Positions 1 to 12,600 are shown, counted from the stretch's first letter. The stretch is DNA of 27,023 bases from Lenisia limosa (GCA_001655205.1 LPNZ01008342.1:1-27023); one strand, 5' to 3'. The notes: generated by a model not told the origin, from the sequence alone. Made by a program: numbers and translations.

Positions 1-595
1 AAACAAAAACAAAAAAGCAAGAAAAACACGAGCAACCAACGTTAAAACTAGAAACTACAAAACCATAGCCCAGCCTAAGTGTCCCACCTCCGTGTGAAAC
101 GTGTAAACATGAAAATAATTATGAAACAAAAAGCCCAAAATCAACTATGTTGACTAGAAGCCAGACATTCAGGCAGGAGATTGGTGAAGTTGGAATTCGA
201 TAAGGAAAATAATCGGAGTGGGCGTACCGGTGCTGTGTGATTAATGGTTTCTCCAACAACGCGGATCATATAATATAGCAATGAGAAATTCATAAAAAGG
301 TTGTAACTGGCCGAAGCCGTCGGCTTCATTTTGAAGTTTTCATCTGCATTTCAGTCTGCTGGCATTTTTGCGGACTACTCACTCTCTGACGTTGAGTTAC
401 AGCTGCTGAGGGACATTCAGCCCACACTGCTGTCACTGTCCTGAATTCAGAAGATGGTTGGTTGGTAGTTTTTAAGCCAAGCCCGAATGCATGGTCAATT
501 TTCACAGTGGAAATGAGTAATCATGTGCTCGAGGCAGAAATCATACTTTTCTTGCTTGAAGAATAGCCCACGAGTGTACATTATTGTTTTGTCAC
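1..595. other. Left edge, no assigned gene
   Basis: Expected to contain the rest of the ATG2 gene or its last introns, but no exon could be assigned. It holds repeat copy A (121-160). One segment is ambiguous: on the plus strand 355-444 reads as a phase-0 terminal exon (ADYSLSDVELQLLRDIQ... then TGA) after a TTTCAG acceptor; on the minus strand 373-446 reads as an internal exon (VTAVWAECPSAAVTQRQR) with a TTCAG acceptor and GTGAGT donor. Only one can be real. Confidence 0.5.
121..160 (-). repeat. Intron repeat family, copy A
   Basis: Plus strand ATGAAACAAAAAGCCC followed by AAATCAACTATGTTGAC; matches the family core (ATGAAACAAAA, CCCAAATCAACTCTGTTGGC). Its host intron is not established. Confidence 0.7.
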
Positions 596-658
596 CAATT
601 TCAGGTCGTAAATATTCAACAATTGCTGACATCGTTGGACAGTGTATTTCAATTTCGT
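596..658 (-). CDS. Tentative ATG2 exon 54
   Basis: Twenty-one codons (TKLKYTVQRCQQLLNIYDLKL) between an AAG acceptor and a GTGACA donor, phase 0 at both ends, as exon 53 requires. The 'V-x-x-x-L-x-I-x-D' pattern is what ATG2 relatives show soon after the exon 53 segment. An N gap (697-795) lies just upstream, so part of the exon may be missing. A second phase-0 candidate on the same strand is about 1016-1114 (SSCFSRRDSGRR ... PTKKTW), which has no family resemblance. Confidence 0.4.
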
Positions 659-3600
659 CTTGCGTCGGTTGGGAACAGCACTGTCCCCCCCCCCCCNNNN
701 NNNNNNNNNNNNNNNNNNNNNNNNNNNNNNNNNNNNNNNNNNNNNNNNNNNNNNNNNNNNNNNNNNNNNNNNNNNNNNNNNNNNNNNNNNNNNNNACGTT
801 GATCGTATGCAACCACTTCCGTCGCGACGTTGTTGAGTCCTCCTCTTGGCTGGCTAGGCAGGCAGGGGGCAGGCAACTTAACAGAAAGAAGGGGGCAAAA
901 GGACCGCTACTCTCAGAGCTCCTCAATCACCCCCGCATTTCTTACGGTCTGTGGTTGAGGGGAGGGAGATCCTAAGGAAATTCTACGTTCACATTACCCA
1001 GGTTTTTTTGGTTGGTAAGACAGTGAAACGAGGGTGAGCTATCGTGAGGCACTCCTTGAACCTCCTTCCTGAATCTCTTCTAGAAAAACACGAGGACTGA
1101 AAATAACAAAATAAACAAAGCCCTCCCATCAGTTTGAAACTGTTGGAAATAACAACAAAACACTGTCGGCAAATCTGTTAAGAAACACACAAGGGGTTTG
1201 AACCCAACGAAAAAAGTCCAGTCACTGATGAAGGACCAAAACCGAAGATGGGGGAATAAAAACTTGAATATCTCGGCTTTGATGTATCAACAGAACTATT
1301 TGGTGTATGATGATGTCTGCATGGGATTCGTTTTATTGGGAAGATTCTGAAATAATTTGATGATGAAGATAACCCTGGTGAAACCGCATATAAAAAGGTC
1401 AGATTCGTCCAGATTAAAAAAAACAACACCTCCAACCATAACCTGTGGGAAGTCGTAAATGGTATACACAGCTCGGATCCCGGCTGCTTTGAGACATATC
1501 CCCTGAGACACCAGCCGAGTGGACGACAACCATGGCGGTGCTGCGGCTACGGGAGTAGTCAGATGTATCACAGGGAACACTTGGTAGTGTACGATGGTAA
1601 GTTGTGTGTCAGCATTGGTGGAGTATATGATGGTAAGTTGTGGAGTATTTCTTTATTATAAGCATTGGTGGAGTATTTCTTTATTATGAGCCAACTGCTT
1701 TCCACCCAAATGTCACTGATTCATACACCTATCCTCTAATAAACATACAGTTGTCTCCATTCATTTATCTTTCTCCAATTATTTCCATACAGGCATCTAT
1801 CCTCCAACACCCTACAAGTATCCTCCATCGTGTCGTCAACGAACACATCTCTGGGTGTTTCATCAGGGGTATCATCAAAATCTGTTGTGGAGTAAAAGAA
1901 AAAATTGTGAACAAAAAAAAAAAAACCCAAATTTAACTGTATTGGCTCAACATTTGAGAAAACACGAAGGTTAAAATCCACATAAAAAAGAATTACCCCC
2001 AAGCAAGTTGATTTGAACTCTTTTGGAGTGATCGTATGAAGTGCGAATAGACAAAAAAAGTTGATTAGGAGAATTCTTTTGATATCATTTACACATCTCA
2101 AAACAAAAATAAAAGAAGAAATTAACAGGACAAAGAGACAGGACGAAAGCAAGGTTTCAACTGGGGGAACCATTAAGGACAAACTCAAATAGGAGGAAGA
2201 TAGGATGGGGATTGGTGAAGACTGTTATTTATTATGTGACATGACCATTTTGATTGCCATATTCCCGCCAAATCTGGAAACCGCAGAGATGAGCCAAAGA
2301 ATAAGAAGCGGAAACGAAAAATACTAATTGCACGTTGTGGAACAGCAGTTGATGAGCGTTCAATCAGCAGAAACCGAACGACAACCCCCTGCTTCGCCTT
2401 TTGTTTTTCTTTTTGATTTGGTAGTGATAAAAAGAGTGGTTTCAGGCATTTACCAAGTTGAAACCCCAAAATGAAAGAAAATAACTTTGTAAGACAAACA
2501 AAACCCAGGTAGTGTCACTGCAAGGAGATATTTGGAAAATGCCATTAGGCAAAACAGGATATCTTACCATCATCAAGGTTGCCATTGAGCGGAGAAAACA
2601 CCTCATTCTGGTCTAGATTGGGGGTCTTCGGTTCAACACTATCGGGTACAGGCTATAGTCATAAGAATCACCATAAAGATCAAAGTGGCAGGGATAGTAC
2701 AAAGGCCCAACAGCTGGTATCGTATAAATCAGTCATATTTTTGTTCACTGAGTTCTGATGTACAAATTTCTATGATCTCTTTTCAACACCAGTTTCATGA
2801 AATAAATAGAAAATATATGAAATATGATAGATAATACATGTAATGAACCGTACTCCTCCCCCATACTCCCCAGTCCAGTCCGGGATGAAGATGAATACCG
2901 ATCTCGGCGTCCACTACTTCAACAACAATTGCAGGTCTGGGGGTGAAATAACAAAAGATGCATCAGGGTTAAACAGTAATGGATATGTGGGGGAGGACGT
3001 AATAAACCAGATTCTGTTTCATATACTACAGAAAAAATTTCCAAACCAACAATAACCTGTGAATTGCTCAAATTCAGTTCTTCATCACCCCCCCCCCTCT
3101 AACCTTGGCCGGCCCGTGGGCTGGGTGAATGGCTTGGCCTCCTGCTCGGAACTGAAGTAGTCGGGGAGTAGAACAGGGCGGTCTGGACTGGTGTAAAACC
3201 GAGGAGGGAGAATCGAGGAGGGAGTAAAAAGGTAACAGTCAGTAATTTCGGTATCAATCACCATTCATACCGCCCAGTTTGCCCTGATCAGGTGAGGAGT
3301 TTGACTGCACACGCGTGCGCAGTATCACGCCACCCTCCATGATTTCTTTGGTCCAACTAATTGGCGATTCATCCTCAGCCCTGACAACCTGATTGCGTGA
3401 GGGGATGCGGGTAGAACTGGAAAAATTATGAAATAAAAAAAAAGCCCAAATCAAGGGTGGGAGGTTATTAAAAAAAGCCCAAATCGGCAACATTTCAAAA
3501 GGTTAAATAACAAAAATAAAATAGGCACTTGTTGAAAGAAGTTCAAAGAAGCGTCCACCCAGCAAACAGGCGGGGACGGCGTTGTCGGCACATCACCACC

Positions 3601-6600
3601 ACCAAGCATTTCAGGTATGTCCGCCCTTAGGTCCTTCTTGACCTGCTTCGTTGACTGCCCCGAGAGGCCAGGTCCGCTCGAGGGCGACATTTCTATCACT
3701 AAAGAGTGGGGGGTCGATCAATAAAGCGTCTTGGGTTAAAATGGTTTACGGCACCCCAACACATTCATGTGTTACATTCAATACCTTCATTCATAGCCCA
3801 TAATACCTTCATTCATAGCGAGGGATAAGGCCGATAGTCCGGTGACGTCCATGGAAACCTTCCCTATATAATGAGAAAAACACAGCACCACCAATTGTTG
3901 TAAAGAAGAGAGGGGAAAAGGAATACTTGCACAAACACAAGATATAACCTCGTAAAGCACCAAATTAGAGTTCGAGCGCCTTGCATCCATACCTTCACTT
4001 TCCTTATTAGGCAGGTCGTCCTCGGGCTCATGGAAGAAATCCGAGTCAGCGTTGATGCTGCTGGAGGGCGACGGGACGGACGGGGGCTTTTTTGAGGGCA
4101 TTGTCTGAGGGGTGAGGGTTTTGGTTGGTTTCGGGTTTAGTACCGAGGTGGAATTGCGAGTAGCTTAATGAAGATGAAGATATTGACTTTGGTGCGAAAA
4201 AAAAAAAAGAAAAAGAAAAAGAAAAACAAGGATACCCCCCCCCCTTGTTCCCCGGTATACCGCAGACGCCCGCGTGAGGTCGGACATGATGTCTCCGCTG
4301 TCCTCTGTTTTCTCGGGTACTCCCTCAGCCTTGATGGTGAGTAGTAGTGGCGGATTGAAACAGGGGGGGGGGGATTCAAAATGCAGCAGAAGAGCATAAG
4401 ACAGTATACAAGGCTTGATATGTTTAAATAAAAGAGGATTTGACTCTGCCCTTAAATTAGAACTATACAAATGAATGACGTGACCCCCCTCCCCCTTTTT
4501 TGCAGTAGAGTCTCTTTTGAAACTAGGCTCACAAAGATCCTGCAGCTGAATTGAACATAAAGACCACTTCCCCCTCGGACCTGAGAAGCCAGGTCCTGGG
4601 CCATCATTTTCGCTGTTTGGATCGGCGTTGGCTCTCCTTGATTCGGTTATTGAAGGAGCTCTCAATTTTATGAAACAAAAAGGAAAAACCTAGAGTCACT
4701 GCACCGTCCAGCTGAAGTTGTACAAAAAGTATCAGTGAAAATAACACCGGATTGTATGATACAATACCGCCCATCCCTACCGGGAATAAAGAGGTCTCGC
4801 CCCTCTCCCCAATAGGACACAAGCGTCAGGAAAGTGTCGAAACTGTCTGAGCACAAGTCGAGGTTGACGCCCTGGCAAAGTAAACACAGAAAATAGACTG
4901 ACATTGAGAAGAGCAATTTATGTAGGTTTCCCCCTGCTTTCCTTATCCCGAGATTATTTTCTTTTTTTTTAAAAAAAGCAAATTTCTTTCTGAAAAAACG
5001 GTAAAGAAACAATTTGAAACGCAACTACCCACAGCCCCCGTCCATATACCACGACCATCATTGACAATAATCACCTGCACCTCTCACCAAGGGTGTGACA
5101 TTGACCACAAGGTTGGGCCCCACGCCTGGCGGATCGTTGACACGAAGGAAAACGTCCAGAGAGGTGAAGGAGGCTACCTCCACAAATCGACGTCTCAGCC
5201 ATGGTGCTTGGGGGCTGAGCGGTGAAGATATGGTGCTTGTGTGGAACTCAAATGTGACCGTTAAGCACAATTGTAAATTCCAATGGGATATTTGAGCATA
5301 TTCTTTCTTGTAAACTTCAATGTGACCTTTGAGCATTTTGACACAATTGTACCGATAGATAGCACCAATTGTGCTGACTTCCCATCGCCAACTTATTTGA
5401 CGAACACTCCTCTGATGGAATATCAAGAACATGTCTGCTGTCAGATATCAGCATCATGTGACCGTCTGGGAAAGGTGGGAGTAAACTTGGAAAATTCATG
5501 AAACAAAAAAAAAACCCAAATCAACTCTGTTGGCTGACAAACGGGTGGATAACAACAAAACAAACAAAGCCGAGGTCAGTCGCTTCTGCAGCATAGCATC
5601 CCATCACTCCATGTTTAAATGGAAAATGTCACAAAAAAACTCAGAATCAACTCGGCTGGCAAAACATTTTGAAACCCAAAAGGGTTGAACACAACAACAG
5701 AGAGCCCAGACCATCTGTAGCACCATTCAATCACTCAAGTGTACTGTCAGATGGTATTGGCTTGAAATAATAACTTAATGAACACCCAAATAATTGAGGA
5801 GAAGTACTACTGCACATCATCCCTCCTCACGATACAAACCCTCACAAATACAGGTCTCATCCACGCACCATTTGCTCGAATGTTGAACCCTGCCGTCGCG
5901 GCACCGGCAACCAGGTTTGACGCTACTCGGATTTCGCCAACAGTTACAATCGTTTGGCTCGGAAGGTATACGGGCTGGGCAGGTTAGACAGTAACAAGTC
6001 TATGTTACGAGGGGTATAACACTGGTACAAAAACAAAACAAAAAAAACAAGGCAATTTCATATCATCCAGAAGGAAATCAATAATTTTAAAGAATCTCAT
6101 GAATGTTGCCAACACCTCGCACTTTGTACTCAATAGATGAGTTGTGCAGTGAAACGTAGAGGTTCATCAACTCCCTCCTATTTTTGGACGGCTCTGTTTT
6201 GACGTCATTCGGCTCTTCTGGGGTGGGTGCGGAGCTTGGGCTGCCAATATAAGATAATTGGGGGAGTAACATTGAAAAAATAATGAACAGAAATAGCCCA
6301 AATTAGCTCTGTTGGCTGACAACACTCGAGAGTTGATAACAAAACAAAACCCAGGCCGGGGACAGTATGTGAGCAAAACGAAAAAAAAAATATTAATAGT
6401 GGTGGTAGTGGGGTAATTAGCCAGATAGATAGCAAAATGAGAAGAGTAATGGTGGGGTATATAGTGCATGATAGAAGCCAAATACGCAGTGACCGGATAA
6501 GTCTTGACCGATTTGCTATGTGGTTTTCCTAGGAAAATAAGTCAGACCTATCCCGGTCACTGTATATGCTCCACCCACGTTGTAGTTGACCGGGGGCTGT

Positions 6601-9600
6601 CAATGTCTTCATACGGTTCCGAGGGGGTGAACGGAGGGTCCGAGTCTTCACTGTTCATCATTGCTGTGGGAGGGGGGTGACCTTGGAACTGGTTCGACAG
6701 TTTCATCAGATAAAGAAAATATAAGAAAGTAAAATGAGAAATATGTAAAATTGTCTTCCGGGTATTACATTAAACTCAAAGAAGCCCCCTCTAATCCTCT
6801 ATAGTCTTCTACCCAAGCGTACTAGGAGACTGCTGCGTAAAGGGCCGCGAAGTATTGTCATTGAAATAGTCCTCAATCTAATCCGCTATAAAGGGTTTAA
6901 ACAAGCAAGATACTTCCTATAGTATAAGGTCTTCATTTAAAAATTGTAAAGTAATCTGTCTATGCTGTATGTTAATATATATTATATGATATAGTATATG
7001 TGGGTCCTCAAAGCTCCGGACACCATTCAAAATTCCCGGACACATCAAAACTCCCGGACAGCTTGAAGTTAATGCCTTGTATAGGCCATTGCTAGTGTTT
7101 TTTGAAAATCTGTTTCGACAGATGCAAAGAGAAATGGTCCTCCTCATGTTCCCTAACTTTTTTCAATTTTGAGCAAACGTCAAAAATCCGTGAATTTGGT
7201 CTCCCGGGGTCCCCCTTTTGCCTTTTTACAGGATTTTTTTCTGAATCTTACCCTCTTTAAGTGTTAAGAAACAAAAATTTGCACCCCTCGGAGTATTTGG
7301 TTCCGGGTTCCACTTTACTTTGGCTATGGAATTTTGAGAGAAAATTGCTCAAAATAGCACTGTCTACAAGGGTAAAATTTCCCGGATAGTTGCCATTTAT
7401 TCCTTGAATGTGGCCTTTTATAACGGTTTTTGCTTGTTTTTGACAGTATTTGGACCATTAACAGAGAGCTCAGGGACTTAATTTGGTTTTGACCCGACAA
7501 TATGTTAAATTGGGGTTTCATGCTTTAATTAAGATTGAGATTACTTTCGAAAACAAAAAGGAAATAGGGTTTTTGGGTGGTTTATGGTGATTGTGTAGGG
7601 GAAAACTCAAGCTGTCCGGGAGTTTTGATGTGTCCGGGAATTTTGAATGATGTCCGGAGCTTTGACTATACATATTATATATATTATAGATACTATATGA
7701 TATATATTTGTTTGCCTTGACTTTTTTTTTACACTTTCTAGCAATCAAAAAAAAAAGCACATCTAGTACATATGATATGTCAAATAGCATAAATGTGCTG
7801 GTATACATATATCCTATTAGAATGCGGGCCAACCAGAACAGTGTTTTCTGGGAAGTCACCGCCAATTGGCAAAGGGACCGGATGGGGGGTTGCTTCAGCA
7901 AAAGTGTTCAAAGGAATTGACTCGTCAATCTGAGAGGGAGGGTAAAAAAAGATACATAATAACCAGAGGGATTGTAAAAAAGAAAATAAACAGGCGAATT
8001 GGTTGACAAAAAGAGTGATAGTGATGGAAATCCATTTTGTGTGACAACAGAAGGGGGGTATGAGACTACTTTGGGTTACGCCCCTGCTCACAGGTCCTTG
8101 TGTGACCTCCTCCGACGGGAGAGAGAGAATGCCGATGATGCGCATGAGCCAGTCCGAACCTGACACGTGGTGCAATAGTCGGTCATGCAGCTGTATTGTG
8201 AAGGACGCAGAGAAAAGGTTCAGGATAGGGGGGAAGACAAACAAGCAGAGATAATATATATAGAAACAGTGGTGATGGTAAATTATATGTGACATCCTAC
8301 CGCGATAATCAAATTCGAGTCAGAGATGTACTTGGTGTTATCCGCATTAGAGACCAGGGTGATGGACAGGGCGGGTGGTGAGGACGATGCAACTGTTGAC
8401 ATTGGGGAAGGCACTAAGACGTCAACGTGACAGCTGAACAATACGACCGTGAAAATTGGGATGCCCCAACAGCACAATTACAGTAACTCTCTATGGTAGA
8501 CTTGTTCATATATTCCGCCTCTAAAAAAACATTTCTTGAATATCCCATGAAACACCTCGACAGTCACCTCGACAGTCACCCTCCTCCACCAACCAGAGGG
8601 TTTAGAGGTGGACGCAGTGGGCGAGTCGATGATGATGGGAACACGCAAAGGGTCGTGCTCTCCTCCGCAGACGGTGTTGACGCTGACAGGTGGTGTGGGC
8701 TGTGGACGTTAACAGTTTATGAGAGTAGATCATATTAGGTTTAAACACCCAATTATTTCTCGCACAAATCTATTACGTAGCTGTCTGTGTGCCTCCCCAG
8801 TATAACTGATAGCAGCTTTGGTTTGATTTCCAATCAATCTCTCGGAGCCCTAATAAAAGTAACAATCTTTCGTCCTAACCCACCCATCCACTTCCGGGGG
8901 GAAGCTCAAAGAGAGACGCACTTTGTGCAACTATGGCGGTGAAATCAGGTTATTTTGACTGTCATCAATAGAAAAAAAGCAGTTAGCATCAAACAACCAT
9001 TACTTACTGATATTGAGAGTGCTCACTGGCCGCCCTCCCAAGTTACTAACCTGTTGCGTTAATATCGGAATAATAGTGGAGATGGAGTCAGAAAAAGGCA
9101 ATACTATCAAGAATGGGGAGATTAGAAACATAATATTCAAACAAAACTACAAAAAAAAAACAACATTCAAAATTCATTGCAATACAAAGTATCGCCCCAT
9201 ACTGAAAGAACCTCCAGGTTGCTTCCCTCAATTTCGTAAGAGAACTTCCCAATGGGGATAGCAGGCATGGCTTCATGGAAAGGCGGTGTAATAATGGGGG
9301 TCTGGGGGGTGAGCTGATAAATGGCGGAACTAATGAAACAGGCTCTAGCACAAATAAAGCTGAAGACAAAGAGAAATGGCTTCCTTCGCTTAAGCCATGA
9401 TGTATTGAACTCACCATTGAGTCCTCATGCAAAACAACCAGTACAGAGGCCACGGAGACTTTGATGGAAAACACAGTGCGAGTAGCCGTGGACGGCATCA
9501 GTGCCAATCTAAAGATTAGAGGATGCTGTGGTGATATTCATGATATCATGGTAATGGATGTGGTGACATTCATTATAATATGGTAATGGATAGCTGTGGT

Positions 9601-12600
9601 GATATTCATGATATCACGGTAATGGATGTTGTGGTGACACACGTATCCATGAAAACAAGAAGAAGTATGATCAATACAACAATACAAGAGAGGATGGTTG
9701 TGGTTGTTATGAGAGTAAGAAAATAGAGTATGGTTGTGGCATGACATAAGCGCACCACCCCCAGTTTCAGGTGCATACGCATGGTGAACACCAGTATCGA
9801 CCACGGTGTCTCCAGCCATTGTGGGGTAGCTCTGGTTTCCTTCAGAGGGGGGCATTACCTGGGCGGAGGGGGGAGTGAAGTAAAGGAAATTTCAATGAAG
9901 ATTGGCGAAAAAATAGGGAGGGAGGTTGACAATTTTGAAACAATTGGGCGATTTAATTATTGATTTTTTTTCAAAATTCGGAAACTGGTCAACTTTTCAA
10001 ATTTTGAGAAGTTCAAAATTTTAAAATTATCTTTATACAATATGAAGGAGTTTGAGGTGGATGATTTTGAGTAGTAGGTCTGCCTCTGAGTCTTGCAGAC
10101 AAACTTGCTTCAACAAGCAAAATTTTGGCAACGAAAATTGTTCATGATGGTCCCAGCTCAGCTCTCTCCCTTGTACCATACTATGTACATTCAGTGTGCT
10201 TACTTTACGAGATGCCCTTTTAAAAAACTCCAATAGATATAACCCCGACCTCCTTATAAAGTGGAAAGACTTGATAGATATGATATTTTACAAATAATAT
10301 CTTTATTATCGTTAATGACATTAGTGAGGGTGATGAAAAGTTAAACTGAATCTTTGCGAGATGTTTTTTCCAATATTTGATTTTTTTTTTTGTTTTTTTT
10401 TTTNNNNNNNNNNNNNNNNNNNNNNNNNNNNNNNNNNNNNNNNNNNNNNNNNNNNNNNNNNNNNNNNNNNNNNNNNNNNNNNNNNNNNNNNNNNNNNNNN
10501 NNNNNNNNNNNNNNNNNNNNNTTTTGAAGAATATCAAAATTCAATTATTTTTAAAAAAACCACAACGGGGGATAAATTTGATCTGACTAAAGGTGTGTGA
10601 ATCCTACAATCGATCCGATCGGGATATAGCACTAATAATAATAGAATAAAGAGATTGTTTTTTTGAACTAAAACAAATTTCAAAGTATGGAAGTGTCATG
10701 GACAATGGAACTCATAGCTGTAGTTCACTCATTGTGCTTGGATATTTAACCACAAAGCCTGGTGATTCTGACGCCGGGGGTGTGCCGTACACGGAAATAC
10801 AAAATTGTAGACGAAAAGAGAAAAAAACAAAAAAAAAAAAANNNNNNNNNNNNNNNNNNNNNNNNNNNNNNNNNNNNNNNNNNNNNNNNNNNNNNNNNNN
10901 NNNNNNNNNNNNNNNNNNNNNNNNNNNNNNNNNNNACCCTCTCACCACAGACTCCCCATAAGTCCCAATAGAAGCCGTGTCATCAGGCCCAAAGAAGGAA
11001 GCCGTATGTGCAGACGCCGCCGATCGGTTGGAGTGCTTGAAGGTTCCGAGGTACTCCGTGATGGTTGGCTCGCCCAGTTCGGTTACCAAGGTCACCGTAT
11101 CGTCACGATCAGCAAAATGCACCTTGTTCGGGTCGTCTTGACAAAGTTATGGAATCATTGAAAATAAATGGGAAATTTTCAAACTTAAAATTCCAATTAA
11201 TCAAAGAATCCAAAAGAAACACCATCCAATCTCACCCAAGGCAGCAACAAATACAACCGGGTTTGACGTTGGCTGGTCAAAGGCGTAGAACGCTTCTTCA
11301 AGGCGGCCTGCTATGTGTCGTGACTGAGGGGGTCAGAAGTTTTGCATTTGTCTGTAGGGTACATGTATTGTTCAGAAGAAAAAATACATTGTATGTGGTC
11401 TAAGCAAGATAATCACTACACTCCCTCGACTATCATAGTGAATACAAATGGAGAACACACCCCCCGATCAGTCTCTCCCAGCTACAGCAGACCTTTGGCG
11501 CGTTCGAAAAGTTTTTGCGGGATATAGTTCCGACATATTCCGCCAAATGCCTGAAGGGTTCAGAAGAGTTTGGGTTTTTCAAGCTACTGGTTCAATAATA
11601 TGATGCTTGGATTTATGTTCATCACAAGGTAATGGGTGGAAATAAAACATTATTTTGCTTGCTAAAAAATTCAACTGTTTTTGAAAGGAAAAGCTGAGTT
11701 CATGTTAGCACAGTACTGATGTATGTCATTCACATATTAAATGGAGCCGTCCCCACTGCTCCTGCCCTGTTCTCATGGTTGTTGTGGGAGCAAGCGTTAC
11801 TGCCAAACTAAAAGAATAAGATCAGAACACAAACAACAGGGGATATGCGGTGTCAGTAATAGCATTAGTCTATAACCAATAACCCACTCTTTGGGTTTAC
11901 TGTAATTGAAAAAAAAGAAGAGTAAATCTTCCACCCCGTCAAATATTGAGCAAAGATCCCCTTCAACACAATTGTTACCCCCAACATACGTACACATTGG
12001 CATCGCTGCCATTAGTTTGAGACGCGCTATTTCTGCTGCTGCTGCCGGCTCGTGATCATCAGCAAGATTATCCAACATTGACAGGATAGACTGGGGATGA
12101 CGATGAGGGAGTAATAATGTTTAAATCAAGAGATATCCTACAGAATGATTTAAAAAGATGCTCTCAGACTCACGCGATAGTCTTCAGCCGCAATATCAGC
12201 CGAAACAGACACCATTGACAGCTCCACATGCGTCATGGTGTTGCTATAAGATCAGTATGCTTTTCTGTCCATAAAGTATTTGCGCTAAAACAAAAACAAA
12301 ATATAATCATATTATCAGAATGAAGCCATTGCCTTTTCTCAAGGGCATTCCGCAACCTACAGCATGACCTGTGCAGTGTAGGCCGCAATATCTTCACGGT
12401 CCGGTCCACGAGGAGCCGACTGCTCACTGTCAACTGTCACCACCCGCGAGGACCCGAGGGGTAGCCCTGGTGCGGCTGGGGAGGGGGGGTAATTGAGAGA
12501 CTTTTACAACGAAGTAAAAATATTATGTCAGCCTCGGGACTATTAATGTAAAACAAACTCTTCGAAATGGTTCCTTACTAAAACATATTCCTATACCCAA

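Larger units (their letters stand above)
1443..4636 (-). other. ATG2: ATG2 exons 44-53: C-terminal part
   Basis: Exons 4581-4636 (tentative, AAG acceptor), 4261-4329 (AAG acceptor), 3993-4104, 3559-3698, 3271-3388, 3104-3182, 2867-2936, 2568-2652, 1816-1881 and 1443-1546 (or to 1540). Exon 46 has DADSDFFHEPEDDLP-like acidic sequence (read SINADSDFFHEPEDDLP). Exons 48-50 give VVRAEDESPISW, PVLLPDYFSSEQEAKPF and VVDAEIGIHLHPGLDWG; the last fits the ATG2 'W-H-L-x-G-G-x-D' box. Exon 53 (GICLKAAGIRAVYTIYDFP) fits the following 'L-x-x-V-x-x-x-Y-x-x-x-P' strand. Downstream family segments (the strands near the last 200-300 residues) were not found. Confidence 0.82.
4781..6663 (-). other. ATG2: ATG2 exons 38-43: diagnostic ATG2 core motif
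   Basis: Exons 6579-6663, 6123-6240, 5869-5974, 5402-5465 (or from 5408), 5088-5214 and 4781-4871. Exon 38 is acidic/Ser-Pro rich. Exons 39 and 40 join as ...LYVSLHNSSIEYK|PVYLPSQTIVTVGEIRV..., which I recognise as the conserved ATG2 core (SLHN-x-x-I-x-Y-x-P ... LPS-x-x-V-x-x-G ... SSN-V in relatives). Exon 41 continues GHMMLISDSRHVLDI; exon 42 FVEVASFTSLDVFLRVN; exon 43 LDLCSDSFDTFLTLVSYW, matching the family's 'tCaDS' box. This block is the strongest evidence for ATG2 rather than VPS13. The exon 39 donor GTGCGA was selected because the next acceptor needs phase 0. Confidence 0.93.
7008..7665. mobile_element. MITE-like DNA transposon, 658 bp, 59-bp terminal inverted repeats
   Basis: Positions 7008-7066 and the reverse complement of 7607-7665 agree at 58 of 59 bases (one C/T difference at 7024). 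Each arm contains three CCGGACA boxes spaced 18-19 bp apart, like repeated transposase-binding sites. The interior has no open frame of transposase size, so the element is non-autonomous. It also has an internal CCGGATA-containing segment (from about 7381) that loosely echoes the inner side of the left arm (from about 7054). It sits in ATG2 intron 6664-7859. Flanks are AT-rich on both sides (TATATGATATA-like at about 6984 and 7693), so a target-site duplication cannot be fixed. Confidence 0.9.
7860..11550 (-). other. ATG2: ATG2 exons 26-37
   Basis: Exons 11493-11550, 11236-11323, 10946-11136, 9779-9858, 9415-9508, 9212-9313, 9008-9050, 8884-8930, 8594-8699, 8301-8392 (or to 8413), 8092-8190 (or from 8107) and 7860-7929. 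Exon 28 (63 codons) ends right beside an N gap; its acceptor is AAG. Exon 30 carries RTVFSIKVSVASVLVVLHED, a family-like beta strand, and exon 36 carries LHDRLLHHVSGSDWLMRIIGIL, which fits the ATG2 'RH...S-x-W' segment. Exon 37 is Pro-rich (ATPHPVPLPIG). The 1.1-kb intron 9859-10945 has two N gaps and could hide a further exon, although the flanking phases match without one. Confidence 0.85.

Noticed and set aside
495-975. Long open frames on both strands at the C run and gap
   Set aside because: Their length is created by 99 N plus a homopolymer; only a short segment (596-658, minus) has any support.
2185-2469. Open frame of 94 codons on the minus strand (AKQGVVVRFLLIERSSTA...)
   Set aside because: Joining it to ATG2 exon 51 needs a different donor and gives no family resemblance; exon 51 to 52 joins in phase without it. 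Treated as intron, though a small extra exon cannot be excluded.
7780-8295. 171-codon open frame on the minus strand
   Set aside because: It is ATG2 exons 36-37 plus read-through introns; splice sites inside it are good and the read-through parts are low-complexity.
9335-9341. Another ATGAAAC near ATG2 exon 31
   Set aside because: Only seven bases match the repeat family and the adjacent CCCAAATCAAC block is absent, so it was not counted as a copy.
10033-10233. 66-codon minus-strand open frame
   Set aside because: No splice sites of suitable phase relative to ATG2 exons 28 and 29, and composition is like the surrounding intron.
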